A DNA stretch of 64,000 nucleotides from Bacteriovoracaceae bacterium UBA7317. GTDB taxonomy: Bacteria; Bdellovibrionota; Bacteriovoracia; Bacteriovoracales; Bacteriovoracaceae. Positions 35,767-43,737 of this stretch are shown here, one piece after another. The notes beneath the pieces were generated by a model. It was not told the DNA's origin, ran no database searches, and saw only the letters and a list, made by a program, of their open reading frames with translations. The DNA lies in assembly GCA_002474345.1 (NCBI GenBank), contig DKQD01000168.1, positions 20,617 to 84,616 of the forward strand. The letters run 5' to 3'. The number at the start of each line of letters is the position of its first letter. Position 1 is the stretch's first letter. The position numbers and the translations under genes were made by a program.

Positions 35767-36555
35767 GTGAAGATAATCATGTCAGTTTTTTTTGGTCTAC
35801 TTTTAAACCATGGGTTATTAAAAGCAGAAATTGATAAATCTGCCTTAGTCGGTAAATATGCTCATTATGATGTAGTTTCTTATGCGGGAAAGTTGTGGGG
35901 ACCTATAAAACTAAAGTCCAGGATTATCAGTTTTGGGATAACTGAATATTACTTGGAAAACGGAAAGCTAATGTCAAAAGACAAGTTTTGTTTTTCTGAT
36001 TATAAAGCAAACCTTCCTTTTCAATCAAAAACCTCTGATGAGTTTACGAAGGCCATAAAACCTAAACCAGTAGAAATGGAAATTATGGAAACCAATGGTG
36101 AAATATTTATTCATAGGCCGGAAACTCCAACTCTTTTGGGGGTATCCTTAAAAAAATATACGGACTCTTTTCCCTCAGATCCTAAGGATCCAAGGTTTAT
36201 TGATGCAGATAAAGATGGAAAACCTGGGGTCACCGTTAATTTAACAATGGGTAGTTTTTTAGATGAAGAGATCTATATTGCTAGAAAAGAAATCTTCTCT
36301 TATGACATAAAATTAAGAAAAAATGGAATCCTTGCAGGAACAGTTAGAGATAGGTCTCATCAGTATATTATTGGTGGGTCAAAACCTGACTTGGTAACAA
36401 AAAATAATCCACTCCAAAACAGTGACTTATCAAAAAGCCCAATTTACCTGATTCCTTTGGATAAGGACTTGTCTTGTGATGAACTGAAAAGGGAGAGAGA
36501 TAAATATTTTCCAAAGAACGACAAAAAACACAAGAGGTTCTACAGTCGTTTCTAA
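35767..36555 (+). CDS. Exported protein of unknown function
   Basis: A GTG start at 35767 is preferred. GGAG lies six bases upstream and the next residues form a compact signal peptide (KIIMSVFFGLLLNHGLLKA). The ATG four codons earlier overlaps that site. The mature protein of about 245 residues has a DPRFIDADKDGKPGVTV segment that looks like a calcium-binding loop (DxDxDGxPG), within what may be a beta-rich domain. The C-terminus is strongly basic (KKHKRFYSRF). It has a few Cys (KFCFSDY, DLSCDEL). I do not recognise a family. Confidence 0.65.
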   Translation: MKIIMSVFFGLLLNHGLLKAEIDKSALVGKYAHYDVVSYAGKLWGPIKLKSRIISFGITEYYLENGKLMSKDKFCFSDYKANLPFQSKTSDEFTKAIKPKPVEMEIMETNGEIFIHRPETPTLLGVSLKKYTDSFPSDPKDPRFIDADKDGKPGVTVNLTMGSFLDEEIYIARKEIFSYDIKLRKNGILAGTVRDRSHQYIIGGSKPDLVTKNNPLQNSDLSKSPIYLIPLDKDLSCDELKRERDKYFPKNDKKHKRFYSRF

Positions 36556-36570
36556 AAATTGAATGGGTGC

Positions 36571-37011
36571 TTAACTTGAAGGATAAAGCTTGGCATTCAT
36601 TTTATCTAAAAGCCTAACCATCTCGAAAATTTCTTCTTTGGAGAAATTGCCGATTTTGTGAAGCATAGTCATGGGCACATTTTTGGCCATTTCCTTTTTT
36701 TTCAGACCATCTTTTGTAAGTGAACATATCTTTTTTCTTTTATCCTGCTCACTATGCTTAATTTTAATTAGCTTTTTCTTTTCAAGCTTCTTAAGAATAA
36801 GGCTTAGCGAGCCCCCATCAATTTTTGAGAGGGCCTGTATTTCTTTAATATTGGCCTCCTCTAATTCCCATAGGGCCAACATCGTAATGTATTGCGGATA
36901 AGTTAGATTTAACTTATCTAAAGAGTTTTTATAGAGCCTAATGATGCCATTAGAGGCGGCATAAACGCGGTGACATATTTGTCTGTTTAGCTTTAAGTTT
37001 TCATACTCCAT
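36571..37011 (-). CDS. MarR-family regulator, OhrR-like with sensing cysteine
   Basis: The 146-residue protein begins LKLNRQICHRVYAASNGI. The Cys at residue 13 sits where OhrR proteins carry their peroxide-sensing Cys, and LNLTYPQYITMLALWE matches the OhrR helix that supplies the partner Tyr. The winged HTH covers NIKEIQALSKIDGGSLSLIL and HSEQDKRKKICSLTKDG. OhrR-type repressors release DNA when the Cys is oxidised by organic hydroperoxides. No ohr gene is adjacent; the divergent neighbour is an AMP-dependent ligase, with repeated palindromes between them. GGAG precedes the ATG. Confidence 0.88.
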   Translation of the reverse strand: MEYENLKLNRQICHRVYAASNGIIRLYKNSLDKLNLTYPQYITMLALWELEEANIKEIQALSKIDGGSLSLILKKLEKKKLIKIKHSEQDKRKKICSLTKDGLKKKEMAKNVPMTMLHKIGNFSKEEIFEMVRLLDKMNAKLYPSS

Positions 37012-37125
37012 AAGCTACTCCACAAATTTTATAGTCAAAAAACAGATCAATAAATCATCTAAAATACATAGCTATTTCTTAACTTTAACCCCATTTCAGG
37101 AATTATAGGGAGATCTTTTGAATGC

Positions 37126-37193
37126 AAAGCATAATAAAAATCATAATACATTGCATGCAAAGCACAATAATAGTTATAATACATTGCATGCAA
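37126..37193 (+). promoter_or_regulatory. Tandem 33-bp repeats with palindromic operators and sigma-70 promoter
   Basis: Two head-to-tail 33-bp copies (37126-37158 and 37159-37191) each end in TTGCATGC, which with the next bases forms the palindrome TTGCATGCAA (37151-37160 and 37184-37193). A further half-site ATGCAAAG lies at 37122-37129. The first palindrome supplies the -35 TTGCAT, spaced 18 bases from a perfect TATAAT (37175-37180); the second covers the expected transcription start of the ligase gene. This is the layout expected for a repressor, most likely the MarR protein encoded divergently. Confidence 0.75.
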
Positions 37194-37237
37194 ACTAAAC
37201 AAAAGTTAGAAAGCTAATTCAAATAAGGGGAATTAAG

Positions 37238-38968
37238 GTGTTATTTAACCAAAGAAAAATACCCAAAAACTACCTTCAAGAATCTTATGATTTTGCCTCA
37301 GAAAAAACCTTAGCTGCGTGTTTTTTTAAGCTTTACAAAAAAAGACCGGATGAAAAGATGGTTTTTTGGAAGGATGAAAGTGGTAAGTTTTCAAACTCCC
37401 TTTCAAACGCTGAAATCCTTAATTATGCCTACTTCATTTCTAAAATGCTGGATTCAAATTGTCCAAAAGTCGGGATTATTTGTTCCAATAATCCAGCTAT
37501 TTTTCCAATAGAGTTGGCCATTTGCTTAAAAAAAGGCACTTCAATTTCTGTATACGAAACAGACCCTATAGAAACTATTTCTTATAAACTGAATATTTCA
37601 AAAGCAGACACCTTAGTTTGCGATAAAAAAAGTTTTAACCTCATTAAAGACATCGATTTCAAAAATGGTTTAGATGTTAAACAAATACTTCTTTTGGAAA
37701 ATTGTAATATCCCTGAAAAATTTGAGGAGAAAAATAATGTAAAAATCGAAAAGGTATGGCCTGAGAAAATAAATTTAAAAGCGCCTCTAGAAGAAAAGGA
37801 AATTATACATTTGATTGCCAAAGGCCATAAAGAAGATATTGTAAGAATCATTTTTACTTCAGGAACCACAGGGTTACCTAAATTAATCCCTCTTACTCAT
37901 CAAAACTTTTTAACAACAATTAGGGGTTGGATTAAGCTTATGAAATTTAATAAGCTTCACAGGGTTCCTAGTTTTTTGCCAAACGCTCATGTTTTTCAAT
38001 GTGCGGTCATTTATTTAGGTCTTTTAGGTGTTTTACAGCATTATATAACCTCGAAAAATGATTTAAGCTTGGACTTGAAAAAAATCAAGCCAAATATTTT
38101 AATCGGAGTGCCTCTTGTTCTTGATACTTTTAAAGAAAAAATTATTAATAAACTCAAGGGGCTGTCCTTTTTAAGGAATTTTAACTTTTATGATTTTTCT
38201 AAAAACAATAAGATTCTTAATTTCCTCACGCGCTATATTTTTGGAAGATTAATCGTTTTTAAATTAGGATTAGAAAAATGCCAATGGTTTATAAGTGGAG
38301 GCGCTCCCCTTCATAATAGTACCTATGATTTTTTTGAAAGTGTGTTGGGGTTAAAAGTCCGGCAAGGTTATGGTATGACTGAAACTGCTGCTGGGATATC
38401 CGCTAATGGAGAAAAAGTTAAAAAGGGAAGTGCTGGACAAGTTATAGAGGGAGTAAAAGTTAAAGTTGGAAAAGATGGATTACTATACGTTAAAGGCGAA
38501 ACAATTAGCCAATTTGGTTATAACTTTGAAGGTAAAATTATTGACAGCGATGGATACTTTTGTACTGGTGATTACGCAGAAATAGATGATGAAAACTATA
38601 TTTATCTAAAAGGCAGAAGCGGTAATAGGGTTAAGATGGCCAATGGTAAATACTATAACATAGAGCAGGTTTCCGAAGACATCAGTTCTGAATTTCACGA
38701 GTTTTCTTTTGTTGTTCCTGTCATCGAATCAAGAAATAAAGGTATTCTCATTGTAAATTTAAATGATTCAAAAATTAAGTTGGGTGAAAATAAATCGGAA
38801 AAGATCTTAGAGTCACTAGGGCAAATAAAGAAACTTCCACAATTTGAAAAAATTGTAGTCTACGAAGATTTTACAATTGAAAATAATTTTTTAACCCCTA
38901 CTCAAAAAATAAAATTTAAAGAAGTTATTAATCATTATCTTAAGGCCGATAAGAAATTAAATGAATAA
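37238..38968 (+). CDS. AMP-dependent acyl-CoA synthetase/ligase
   Basis: A GTG start with AAGGGG seven bases upstream is used. The AMP-binding signature is IIFTSGTTGLPKLIPL (about 204-219), the adenylate motif is QGYGMTETAAGIS near 380, and the hinge is CTGDYAEIDDENYIYLKGR near 445. The C-terminal domain is present but divergent, with a Lys in TPTQKIKFKE at the expected position. Substrate unknown; long-chain acyl or aryl acids are typical for such proteins. Its promoter is overlapped by probable OhrR/MarR-type operators, so it may respond to peroxide or lipid oxidation. It differs clearly from the FadD-like ligase at 29573. Confidence 0.88.
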   Translation: MLFNQRKIPKNYLQESYDFASEKTLAACFFKLYKKRPDEKMVFWKDESGKFSNSLSNAEILNYAYFISKMLDSNCPKVGIICSNNPAIFPIELAICLKKGTSISVYETDPIETISYKLNISKADTLVCDKKSFNLIKDIDFKNGLDVKQILLLENCNIPEKFEEKNNVKIEKVWPEKINLKAPLEEKEIIHLIAKGHKEDIVRIIFTSGTTGLPKLIPLTHQNFLTTIRGWIKLMKFNKLHRVPSFLPNAHVFQCAVIYLGLLGVLQHYITSKNDLSLDLKKIKPNILIGVPLVLDTFKEKIINKLKGLSFLRNFNFYDFSKNNKILNFLTRYIFGRLIVFKLGLEKCQWFISGGAPLHNSTYDFFESVLGLKVRQGYGMTETAAGISANGEKVKKGSAGQVIEGVKVKVGKDGLLYVKGETISQFGYNFEGKIIDSDGYFCTGDYAEIDDENYIYLKGRSGNRVKMANGKYYNIEQVSEDISSEFHEFSFVVPVIESRNKGILIVNLNDSKIKLGENKSEKILESLGQIKKLPQFEKIVVYEDFTIENNFLTPTQKIKFKEVINHYLKADKKLNE

Positions 38969-39321
38969 ATGGACTAATAGTTTTATCTCTTTGTAAAAAA
39001 CAGCTGAAATTAAATGACTTATTTAAAACACAAATCTACTCATCATAAGCGTCTTCTTCAGAAAAATGATAGTCTGAGTCTGAAAGATTAATAATAATAT
39101 AAGTGAAAATAAATAAAAAAAATATGTTAATAAAATAATTTTTATTTACCTTACTAGCCTTTAAAATTTAATATCTTACGAATATTTTTTAAATTTTCCA
39201 CACCATAACTTCTTTTAAGGTTTAAACCAGATCTTTATTACAAGGGAAATTGAGAATAATCCTAATTAAGCCTATATAAGGAAGTGATTGAATTTTACTT
39301 TCTAATATAGGTGACCCCCCA
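38969..39321. other. Intergenic AT-rich region
   Basis: No convincing gene on the plus strand. On the minus strand, 39036-39149 is an open frame encoding a hydrophobic stretch followed by an acidic tail, but it lacks a standard start codon. The SulP promoter should be here. Confidence 0.35.
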
Positions 39322-40830
39322 ATGGTTAATTTTTTATCTAAAGCAAGAAAAAACTTAAAAAATGACATGTTATCAGGCTTAACAGTTTCTTTGGCCCTGA
39401 TTCCTGAGGCCGTGGCCTTTTCTTTTGTTGCTGGTGTTGAGCCCCTTGTAGGACTTTATGCTGCTTTTTTAGTCGGTTTGATTACATCTATTTTTGGTGG
39501 GCGTCCTGGAATGATTTCTGGAGCTACTGGTGCTTTGGCCGTTGTTATGGTTTCTCTGGTTTCAAATCACGGAGTAGAGTATTTGTTTGCGGCCGTCGTT
39601 TTAATGGGAATTATTCAAATGCTTGCAGGCGTTTTGAAATTAGGAAAATTTGTCCGCCTTATTCCACATCCAGTAATGTTAGGTTTTGTAAATGGCTTGG
39701 CCATTGTTATTTTTCTGGCCCAATTATCACAATTTAAATTTGTCGATTCAGAAGGTGTGAGTCAGTGGCTTCAAGGTAATGACATGTCTATTATGCTTTT
39801 TCTTGTGGCCTTAACTATGGGTATTACTTATTTTTTACCAAAATTAACCAAGGCAATTCCATCTTCTCTCGCCGCTATTGTGAGTGTGACCGGACTCGTT
39901 TATTATTTTGGATTGGATACAAGAACAGTCGCTGATATGGCCTCAGTAGGAGGGGGACTTCCAACGCTTCATATTCCAAGCGTTCCTTTAAACTTGGAAA
40001 CGTTAAAAATTATTTTCCCTTATTCCTCAATTTTGGCCGCCATTGGTTTAATAGAATCTCTAATGACCTTACAGCTTGTAGATGAAATCACTGAAAGTAA
40101 GGGAAATGCAAACCGTGAATGCATTGGACAAGGCTTTTCAAACATTGTGACGGGTTTTTTCGGTGGTATGGGCGGATGTGCAATGATTGGACAAAGTATG
40201 ATTAATGTTAATTCAGGAGGTCGCGGTCGTGCCTCTGGAATAACAGCATCTTTATGCCTCCTCTTTTTTATTGTTGTAGGTTCATCAATGATTGAAATGA
40301 TTCCTCTTGCAGCTCTTGTGGGTGTTATGTTCATGGTTGTGATTGGGACTTTTGAGTGGTCAAGCGTTCAGATTTTAGGAAAAATTCCAAAATCTGATGC
40401 TTTTGTTATTATTTTAGTCTCAGCCGTCACGGTCTTTTCAGATCTTGCCGTCGCGGTCTTTTGCGGTGTTATTGTTTCATCCCTTGTTTTTGCTTGGAAA
40501 AAGTCAGAGCGTATAAACTCTAAAACCTACATAGATAAAGAGGGCTTTAAACACTATACTCTTAAAGGACCTCTCTTTTTCGGCTCCGTACAAAGCTTTC
40601 AAAATATTTTTGACCCTAAAAATGATCCGCATAAAGTCTATCTGGATTTCGAAGAATCAAGAGTTTGTGATTATTCTGGTATTGAAGTTATCAATAGCTT
40701 AGTTTCCAAATACAGGAATTTAAAGAAAGATATTTATATTAAAAACCTAGGTCCTGACTCTCAAAGCATTATAAGTAATGCTGGTGTTATCTTTGAAGGC
40801 AAAGTATTAAACCCTACAAAGCTAACCTAA
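39322..40830 (+). CDS. SulP-family anion transporter with STAS domain
   Basis: The 502-residue protein opens with LKNDMLSGLTVSLALIPEAV, the SulP signature, and GLYAAFLVGLITSIFGGRPGMISG. About 10-12 membrane helices extend to near residue 395 with NRECIGQGFSNIVTGFFGG characteristic of the family. A STAS domain follows (about 400-500, KVYLDFEESRVCDYSGIEVI). It probably transports sulfate, bicarbonate or another anion across the inner membrane; no neighbouring carbonic anhydrase or sulfate gene tells which. The ribosome binding site is not obvious; AGGTGACCCCCC precedes the ATG. Confidence 0.93.
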   Translation: MVNFLSKARKNLKNDMLSGLTVSLALIPEAVAFSFVAGVEPLVGLYAAFLVGLITSIFGGRPGMISGATGALAVVMVSLVSNHGVEYLFAAVVLMGIIQMLAGVLKLGKFVRLIPHPVMLGFVNGLAIVIFLAQLSQFKFVDSEGVSQWLQGNDMSIMLFLVALTMGITYFLPKLTKAIPSSLAAIVSVTGLVYYFGLDTRTVADMASVGGGLPTLHIPSVPLNLETLKIIFPYSSILAAIGLIESLMTLQLVDEITESKGNANRECIGQGFSNIVTGFFGGMGGCAMIGQSMINVNSGGRGRASGITASLCLLFFIVVGSSMIEMIPLAALVGVMFMVVIGTFEWSSVQILGKIPKSDAFVIILVSAVTVFSDLAVAVFCGVIVSSLVFAWKKSERINSKTYIDKEGFKHYTLKGPLFFGSVQSFQNIFDPKNDPHKVYLDFEESRVCDYSGIEVINSLVSKYRNLKKDIYIKNLGPDSQSIISNAGVIFEGKVLNPTKLT

Positions 40831-41138
40831 GCTGTATTTTATAGGTGGATCTGAGAATGGTATGGCTGATTAAGTGGCTGGACACCTACAGCTCTTGGGT
40901 ATCCAACCACTAAACTTAAAACGAGACGTTGATTCTAACAGAGCCACTAATATACTTTTAAAAAGACATTGAGCCAAACATTGTAAGTTAGACAAATTTT
41001 AATAATTTACACTTCAAATAAATATAAAGTGCCATATAAAGCGAAAAACATTCATCTTTTTGTAACAATTTTGAGTAAAGAAGGTATTGTATTGATTGAA
41101 AAGGAAATTTCTTATTTTTTTAAAAAAAGGCCTGTCAG
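40831..41138. other. Intergenic region with one imperfect hairpin
   Basis: AGTGGCTGGA (40873-40882) pairs with TCCAACCACT (40902-40911) with one mismatch and a 19-base loop, 43 bases after the SulP stop codon. No T-tract follows, so whether it is a terminator or a structured RNA is unclear. Nothing else is seen. Confidence 0.35.
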
Positions 41139-41972
41139 ATGAAGACAACGTTTTTTTTCTTTGTAGTTCTTGCTTTTCTAGGTCCCTTTGAGCTTCAAGC
41201 AGGGGAATGGGAAGATATATTTAACGAAGATGGTATTAAGGTGTCACAAAAAAGCATTGAGGGGTCATCTATTATTTCCTTTAAAGCAGAGATGGTTGCA
41301 GAAAAAAATATCCATGAGCTTTTTACTGTCCTATATGATCCTGACCATAAAGAAGATTTTCTTGAAAATGTCATCGAGTTTCGCACCCTAAAAGTTTTGA
41401 ATGACTATGAGGGCATAAGTTACGTTAAAGTTGCAAACAACTTACCATTTATTGATGACCGCGATGTTATACTTCATAGCAAAATAACCCTGAAGCCAAA
41501 TCTCAAACAAATTTACGTTCCTACGAAAAATTCAGACCTAAAGCTTGTGCCCAAAAAAAAGGGAACTGTAAGGATACCCAAGCTTAGGAGTAGTTGGTTA
41601 TTTGAAGCTCTTAGTCAAACAAAAACAAGGGTTACCTACCAAAATGAAGTTGACCCAGGTGGCTTCATACCTAAGTGGCTTGTAAACTTAGCGAGCAAGA
41701 GGTTGCCTTTTGGAACACTGCAAAAGCTCCGGAAGCTTTCTGAAAAAAAAGAGGCCTTAAGGCGGACGAGTACCTTTTTAAAATATTTCATTGATTGGGA
41801 GCCTTATCTAGGCAAGAATCACCCCGCATCCAAGCGCACTAAGGAAGAGGCCTTATCTATTCAAGCTGAGATGAGAGGAATTTTTAAACAGCACTGCGAA
41901 GCTGGAAGCAAGGAATCATGCGACGCCTCTAAAAACTATGTCGTACCATTTTTAAGAGGGGAGGGCTTTTAG
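41139..41972 (+). CDS. START-domain lipid-binding protein, exported
   Basis: AAGG lies eight bases before the ATG. Residues 1-21 form a signal peptide (MKTTFFFFVVLAFLGPFELQA). A START domain (about 22-205) is recognised from WEDIFNEDGIKVSQKSIEGS, HELFTVLYDPDHKEDFLENV, ISYVKVANNLPFIDDRDVI and TRVTYQNEVDPGGFIPKWLVN, all typical of bacterial START proteins. They bind hydrophobic ligands such as sterols, phospholipids or isoprenoids. The C-terminal 65 residues (HPASKRTKEEALSIQAEMRG, with a C...C pair) are an extension. It lies at the head of the squalene/carotenoid cluster, which suggests an isoprenoid lipid ligand. Confidence 0.88.
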   Translation: MKTTFFFFVVLAFLGPFELQAGEWEDIFNEDGIKVSQKSIEGSSIISFKAEMVAEKNIHELFTVLYDPDHKEDFLENVIEFRTLKVLNDYEGISYVKVANNLPFIDDRDVILHSKITLKPNLKQIYVPTKNSDLKLVPKKKGTVRIPKLRSSWLFEALSQTKTRVTYQNEVDPGGFIPKWLVNLASKRLPFGTLQKLRKLSEKKEALRRTSTFLKYFIDWEPYLGKNHPASKRTKEEALSIQAEMRGIFKQHCEAGSKESCDASKNYVVPFLRGEGF

Positions 41973-42098
41973 AAAAGGTGCTCCAAAGTCTTTAATTTTA
42001 TTTTTGGCCAGGGGGCTTGGCCTAAGCACTAGACAATCTTTATACAAATCTCCCCTTCAATTTTTTAAAAGTAGACGATTTCGCCCATCATGGAGTAG

Positions 42099-42115
42099 AA
42101 ATGGTTCAACCATTT
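42099..42115. promoter_or_regulatory. 17-bp palindrome upstream of the isoprenoid operon
   Basis: AAATGGTT-C-AACCATTT is a perfect dyad. It lies 35 bases before the first gene of the DUF2269/squalene synthase pair and about 55 bases after a plausible TTGGCC-18-TATACA promoter (42014-42043). It could be a regulator site. It also overlaps a 13-codon leader frame (42101-42142) that has a good GGAG site. Confidence 0.4.
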
Positions 42116-42149
42116 TACTATGGTCACGTTAAACACGTCTAGGGTTCTG

Positions 42150-42617
42150 ATGTATTACTCTTTTCTAAAAGGAATTCACCTATTAGGTATAACAATATTC
42201 TTTGGGAATGTGATTGTAACTGGTATTTGGAAAATATTTGCGAATAGAACAAAAAACGGAAATATCATCTCTTTTTCTCAGGACATGGTGAATAAGACGG
42301 ACTGGCTTTTTACTCTTACTGGAGGCAGTTTGCTTACCGCGTCAGGTATACTGATGGCGGTTGAAGCTGGTTATCATTTTATAAATGATAGATGGCTCTT
42401 TTTAGGCATTATTCTTTTTGGCCTTTCAACCATTTTTTGGTTGTTTCAACTTATTCCTTTACAAATTAAATTAACAAAAATTACAAAAACATTTAATCAA
42501 GATTCAAAAATAACGGATGAATACTGGGCATTAGAAAAAAAGTGGTCCCTCATCGGCTGGACGGGAACAATGCTGCCATTGATAAATTTTTACTTGATGA
42601 TCTTTAAACCTTTTTAG
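42150..42617 (+). CDS. DUF2269-like membrane protein
   Basis: The ATG at 42150 has AGGG six bases upstream; an in-frame ATG ten codons earlier has no ribosome binding site. The protein has about 155 residues with four membrane helices. The first helix segment LKGIHLLGITIFFGNVIVTGIW and the later RWLFLGIILFGLSTIFWL and IGWTGTMLPLINFYLMIFKP fit the DUF2269/CopD-like family of small membrane proteins, which have a conserved His in the first helix (KGIHLLG). Function is not known. It ends 8 bases before the squalene synthase gene, so they are one transcript. Confidence 0.75.
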   Translation: MYYSFLKGIHLLGITIFFGNVIVTGIWKIFANRTKNGNIISFSQDMVNKTDWLFTLTGGSLLTASGILMAVEAGYHFINDRWLFLGIILFGLSTIFWLFQLIPLQIKLTKITKTFNQDSKITDEYWALEKKWSLIGWTGTMLPLINFYLMIFKPF

Positions 42618-42625
42618 GAGTGGAT

Positions 42626-43642
42626 ATGGAAAAAAAAATGATGGGGTGGGAAGAAATTCTTCAAAACCTTAATCTGGTTTCAAGAAGCTTTGCGCTTTGT
42701 ATCCCGACGCTAGAAGCAGGTTTGAGAGATCAAATAGGGCTTAGCTATCTGCTTATGAGGGCCCTTGATTCCATTGAAGACTCGACTCTTCCTTTAGATA
42801 AAAAGGACTTTCTTTTTAAGGCCTTTTCCGATGCTTTAGAAGTGCCTGAAGACTTAGAGCTTAATATTGACCGTTTGACCTCAGTACCTATGCAAGGAAT
42901 CAAAGTAGAAGAAGTGACTTTTTTTAAAAGCCCTTCCTTTGGCCATGTCTTTTCTAGCTTTTGGAGTTTAGGTCTAAGGGAAAGGGAAATCATAAAAAAG
43001 TATTGTCTTGAAATGAGAAAAGGGATGATTAAGTTTGGCGGTGATGATCCTTTTATTTCTGGTATTAACGGTGAAAATTTTATTAAGTCCATGAGCTTAT
43101 ATAATGAGTATTGTTATTATGTTGCTGGTACAGTGGGACTTCTTGTGACCGAGTTAGCGGAGATTTTTTACCAAGAGGACCTTGAGAAAGGCTGGAGTGA
43201 TTTTTCTTTAGGGTTTGGCCGCTGTCTTCAAAAAACTAATATCATAAAAGACCATTTAGATGACCTGAAAAAGGGACATTGCTTTTTGCCAATAGATTTT
43301 TTTCAATCTAAATTGAGGTTTTCCAGTCCTCTTAAATTGGATTGGGATATGGCTTTGAATGATATCCGAAAAGAATTTGAACTCGCTAGGAGTTACCTGG
43401 GTCTTCTGCCTGAGTCTTTCAAGGGTCTTAGAAAGTTTTGTCTTTTGGCCATTATTCCCGCTTATAAAACCATTAAGTTTGGGGCAAAACATTGGGAAGA
43501 TATCGAAAGGGGACTAAAGCCTTTTAAGATTTCTAGGGCAGAGATGGGTGAGTGTTTGCTTTTTGCTAATAAGGTATATCAAGGACAGGACTCCCTAGAT
43601 AATTTACACAACGATCTATTCTTTGAAGGCAGGTCCTTTTAA
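42626..43642 (+). CDS. Squalene synthase (squalene/phytoene synthase family)
   Basis: ATG at 42626 is chosen because AGGAG ends about seven bases upstream; a GTG two codons earlier touches that site. The first Asp-rich motif is RALDSIEDS (Asp48 to Asp52) and the second is NIIKDHLDDL near 205-214. The context QKTNIIKDHLDDL followed by GHCFLP resembles eukaryotic-type squalene synthases (QKTNIIRDYLED...FWP) more than CrtB phytoene synthases. It should condense two farnesyl diphosphates to presqualene diphosphate and then squalene or dehydrosqualene. The enzyme sits right before a CrtI/CrtN-type desaturase, suggesting a C30 carotenoid; a C40 product is the alternative. Confidence 0.88.
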   Translation: MEKKMMGWEEILQNLNLVSRSFALCIPTLEAGLRDQIGLSYLLMRALDSIEDSTLPLDKKDFLFKAFSDALEVPEDLELNIDRLTSVPMQGIKVEEVTFFKSPSFGHVFSSFWSLGLREREIIKKYCLEMRKGMIKFGGDDPFISGINGENFIKSMSLYNEYCYYVAGTVGLLVTELAEIFYQEDLEKGWSDFSLGFGRCLQKTNIIKDHLDDLKKGHCFLPIDFFQSKLRFSSPLKLDWDMALNDIRKEFELARSYLGLLPESFKGLRKFCLLAIIPAYKTIKFGAKHWEDIERGLKPFKISRAEMGECLLFANKVYQGQDSLDNLHNDLFFEGRSF

Positions 43643-43737
43643 GAATAGTAAAAGAACAAATGACTTTAATATAACCATAAAATGACTATAAAACGGCCTT
43701 AAAATGGCGTGTAAGTCATTATAGAGGAATTGATCAT

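Noticed and set aside
39036-39149. Minus-strand frame with a hydrophobic stretch and acidic tail (SDSDYHFSEEDAYDE)
   Set aside because: Protein-like, but without ATG, GTG or TTG; a non-standard start would be needed and no ribosome binding site fits.
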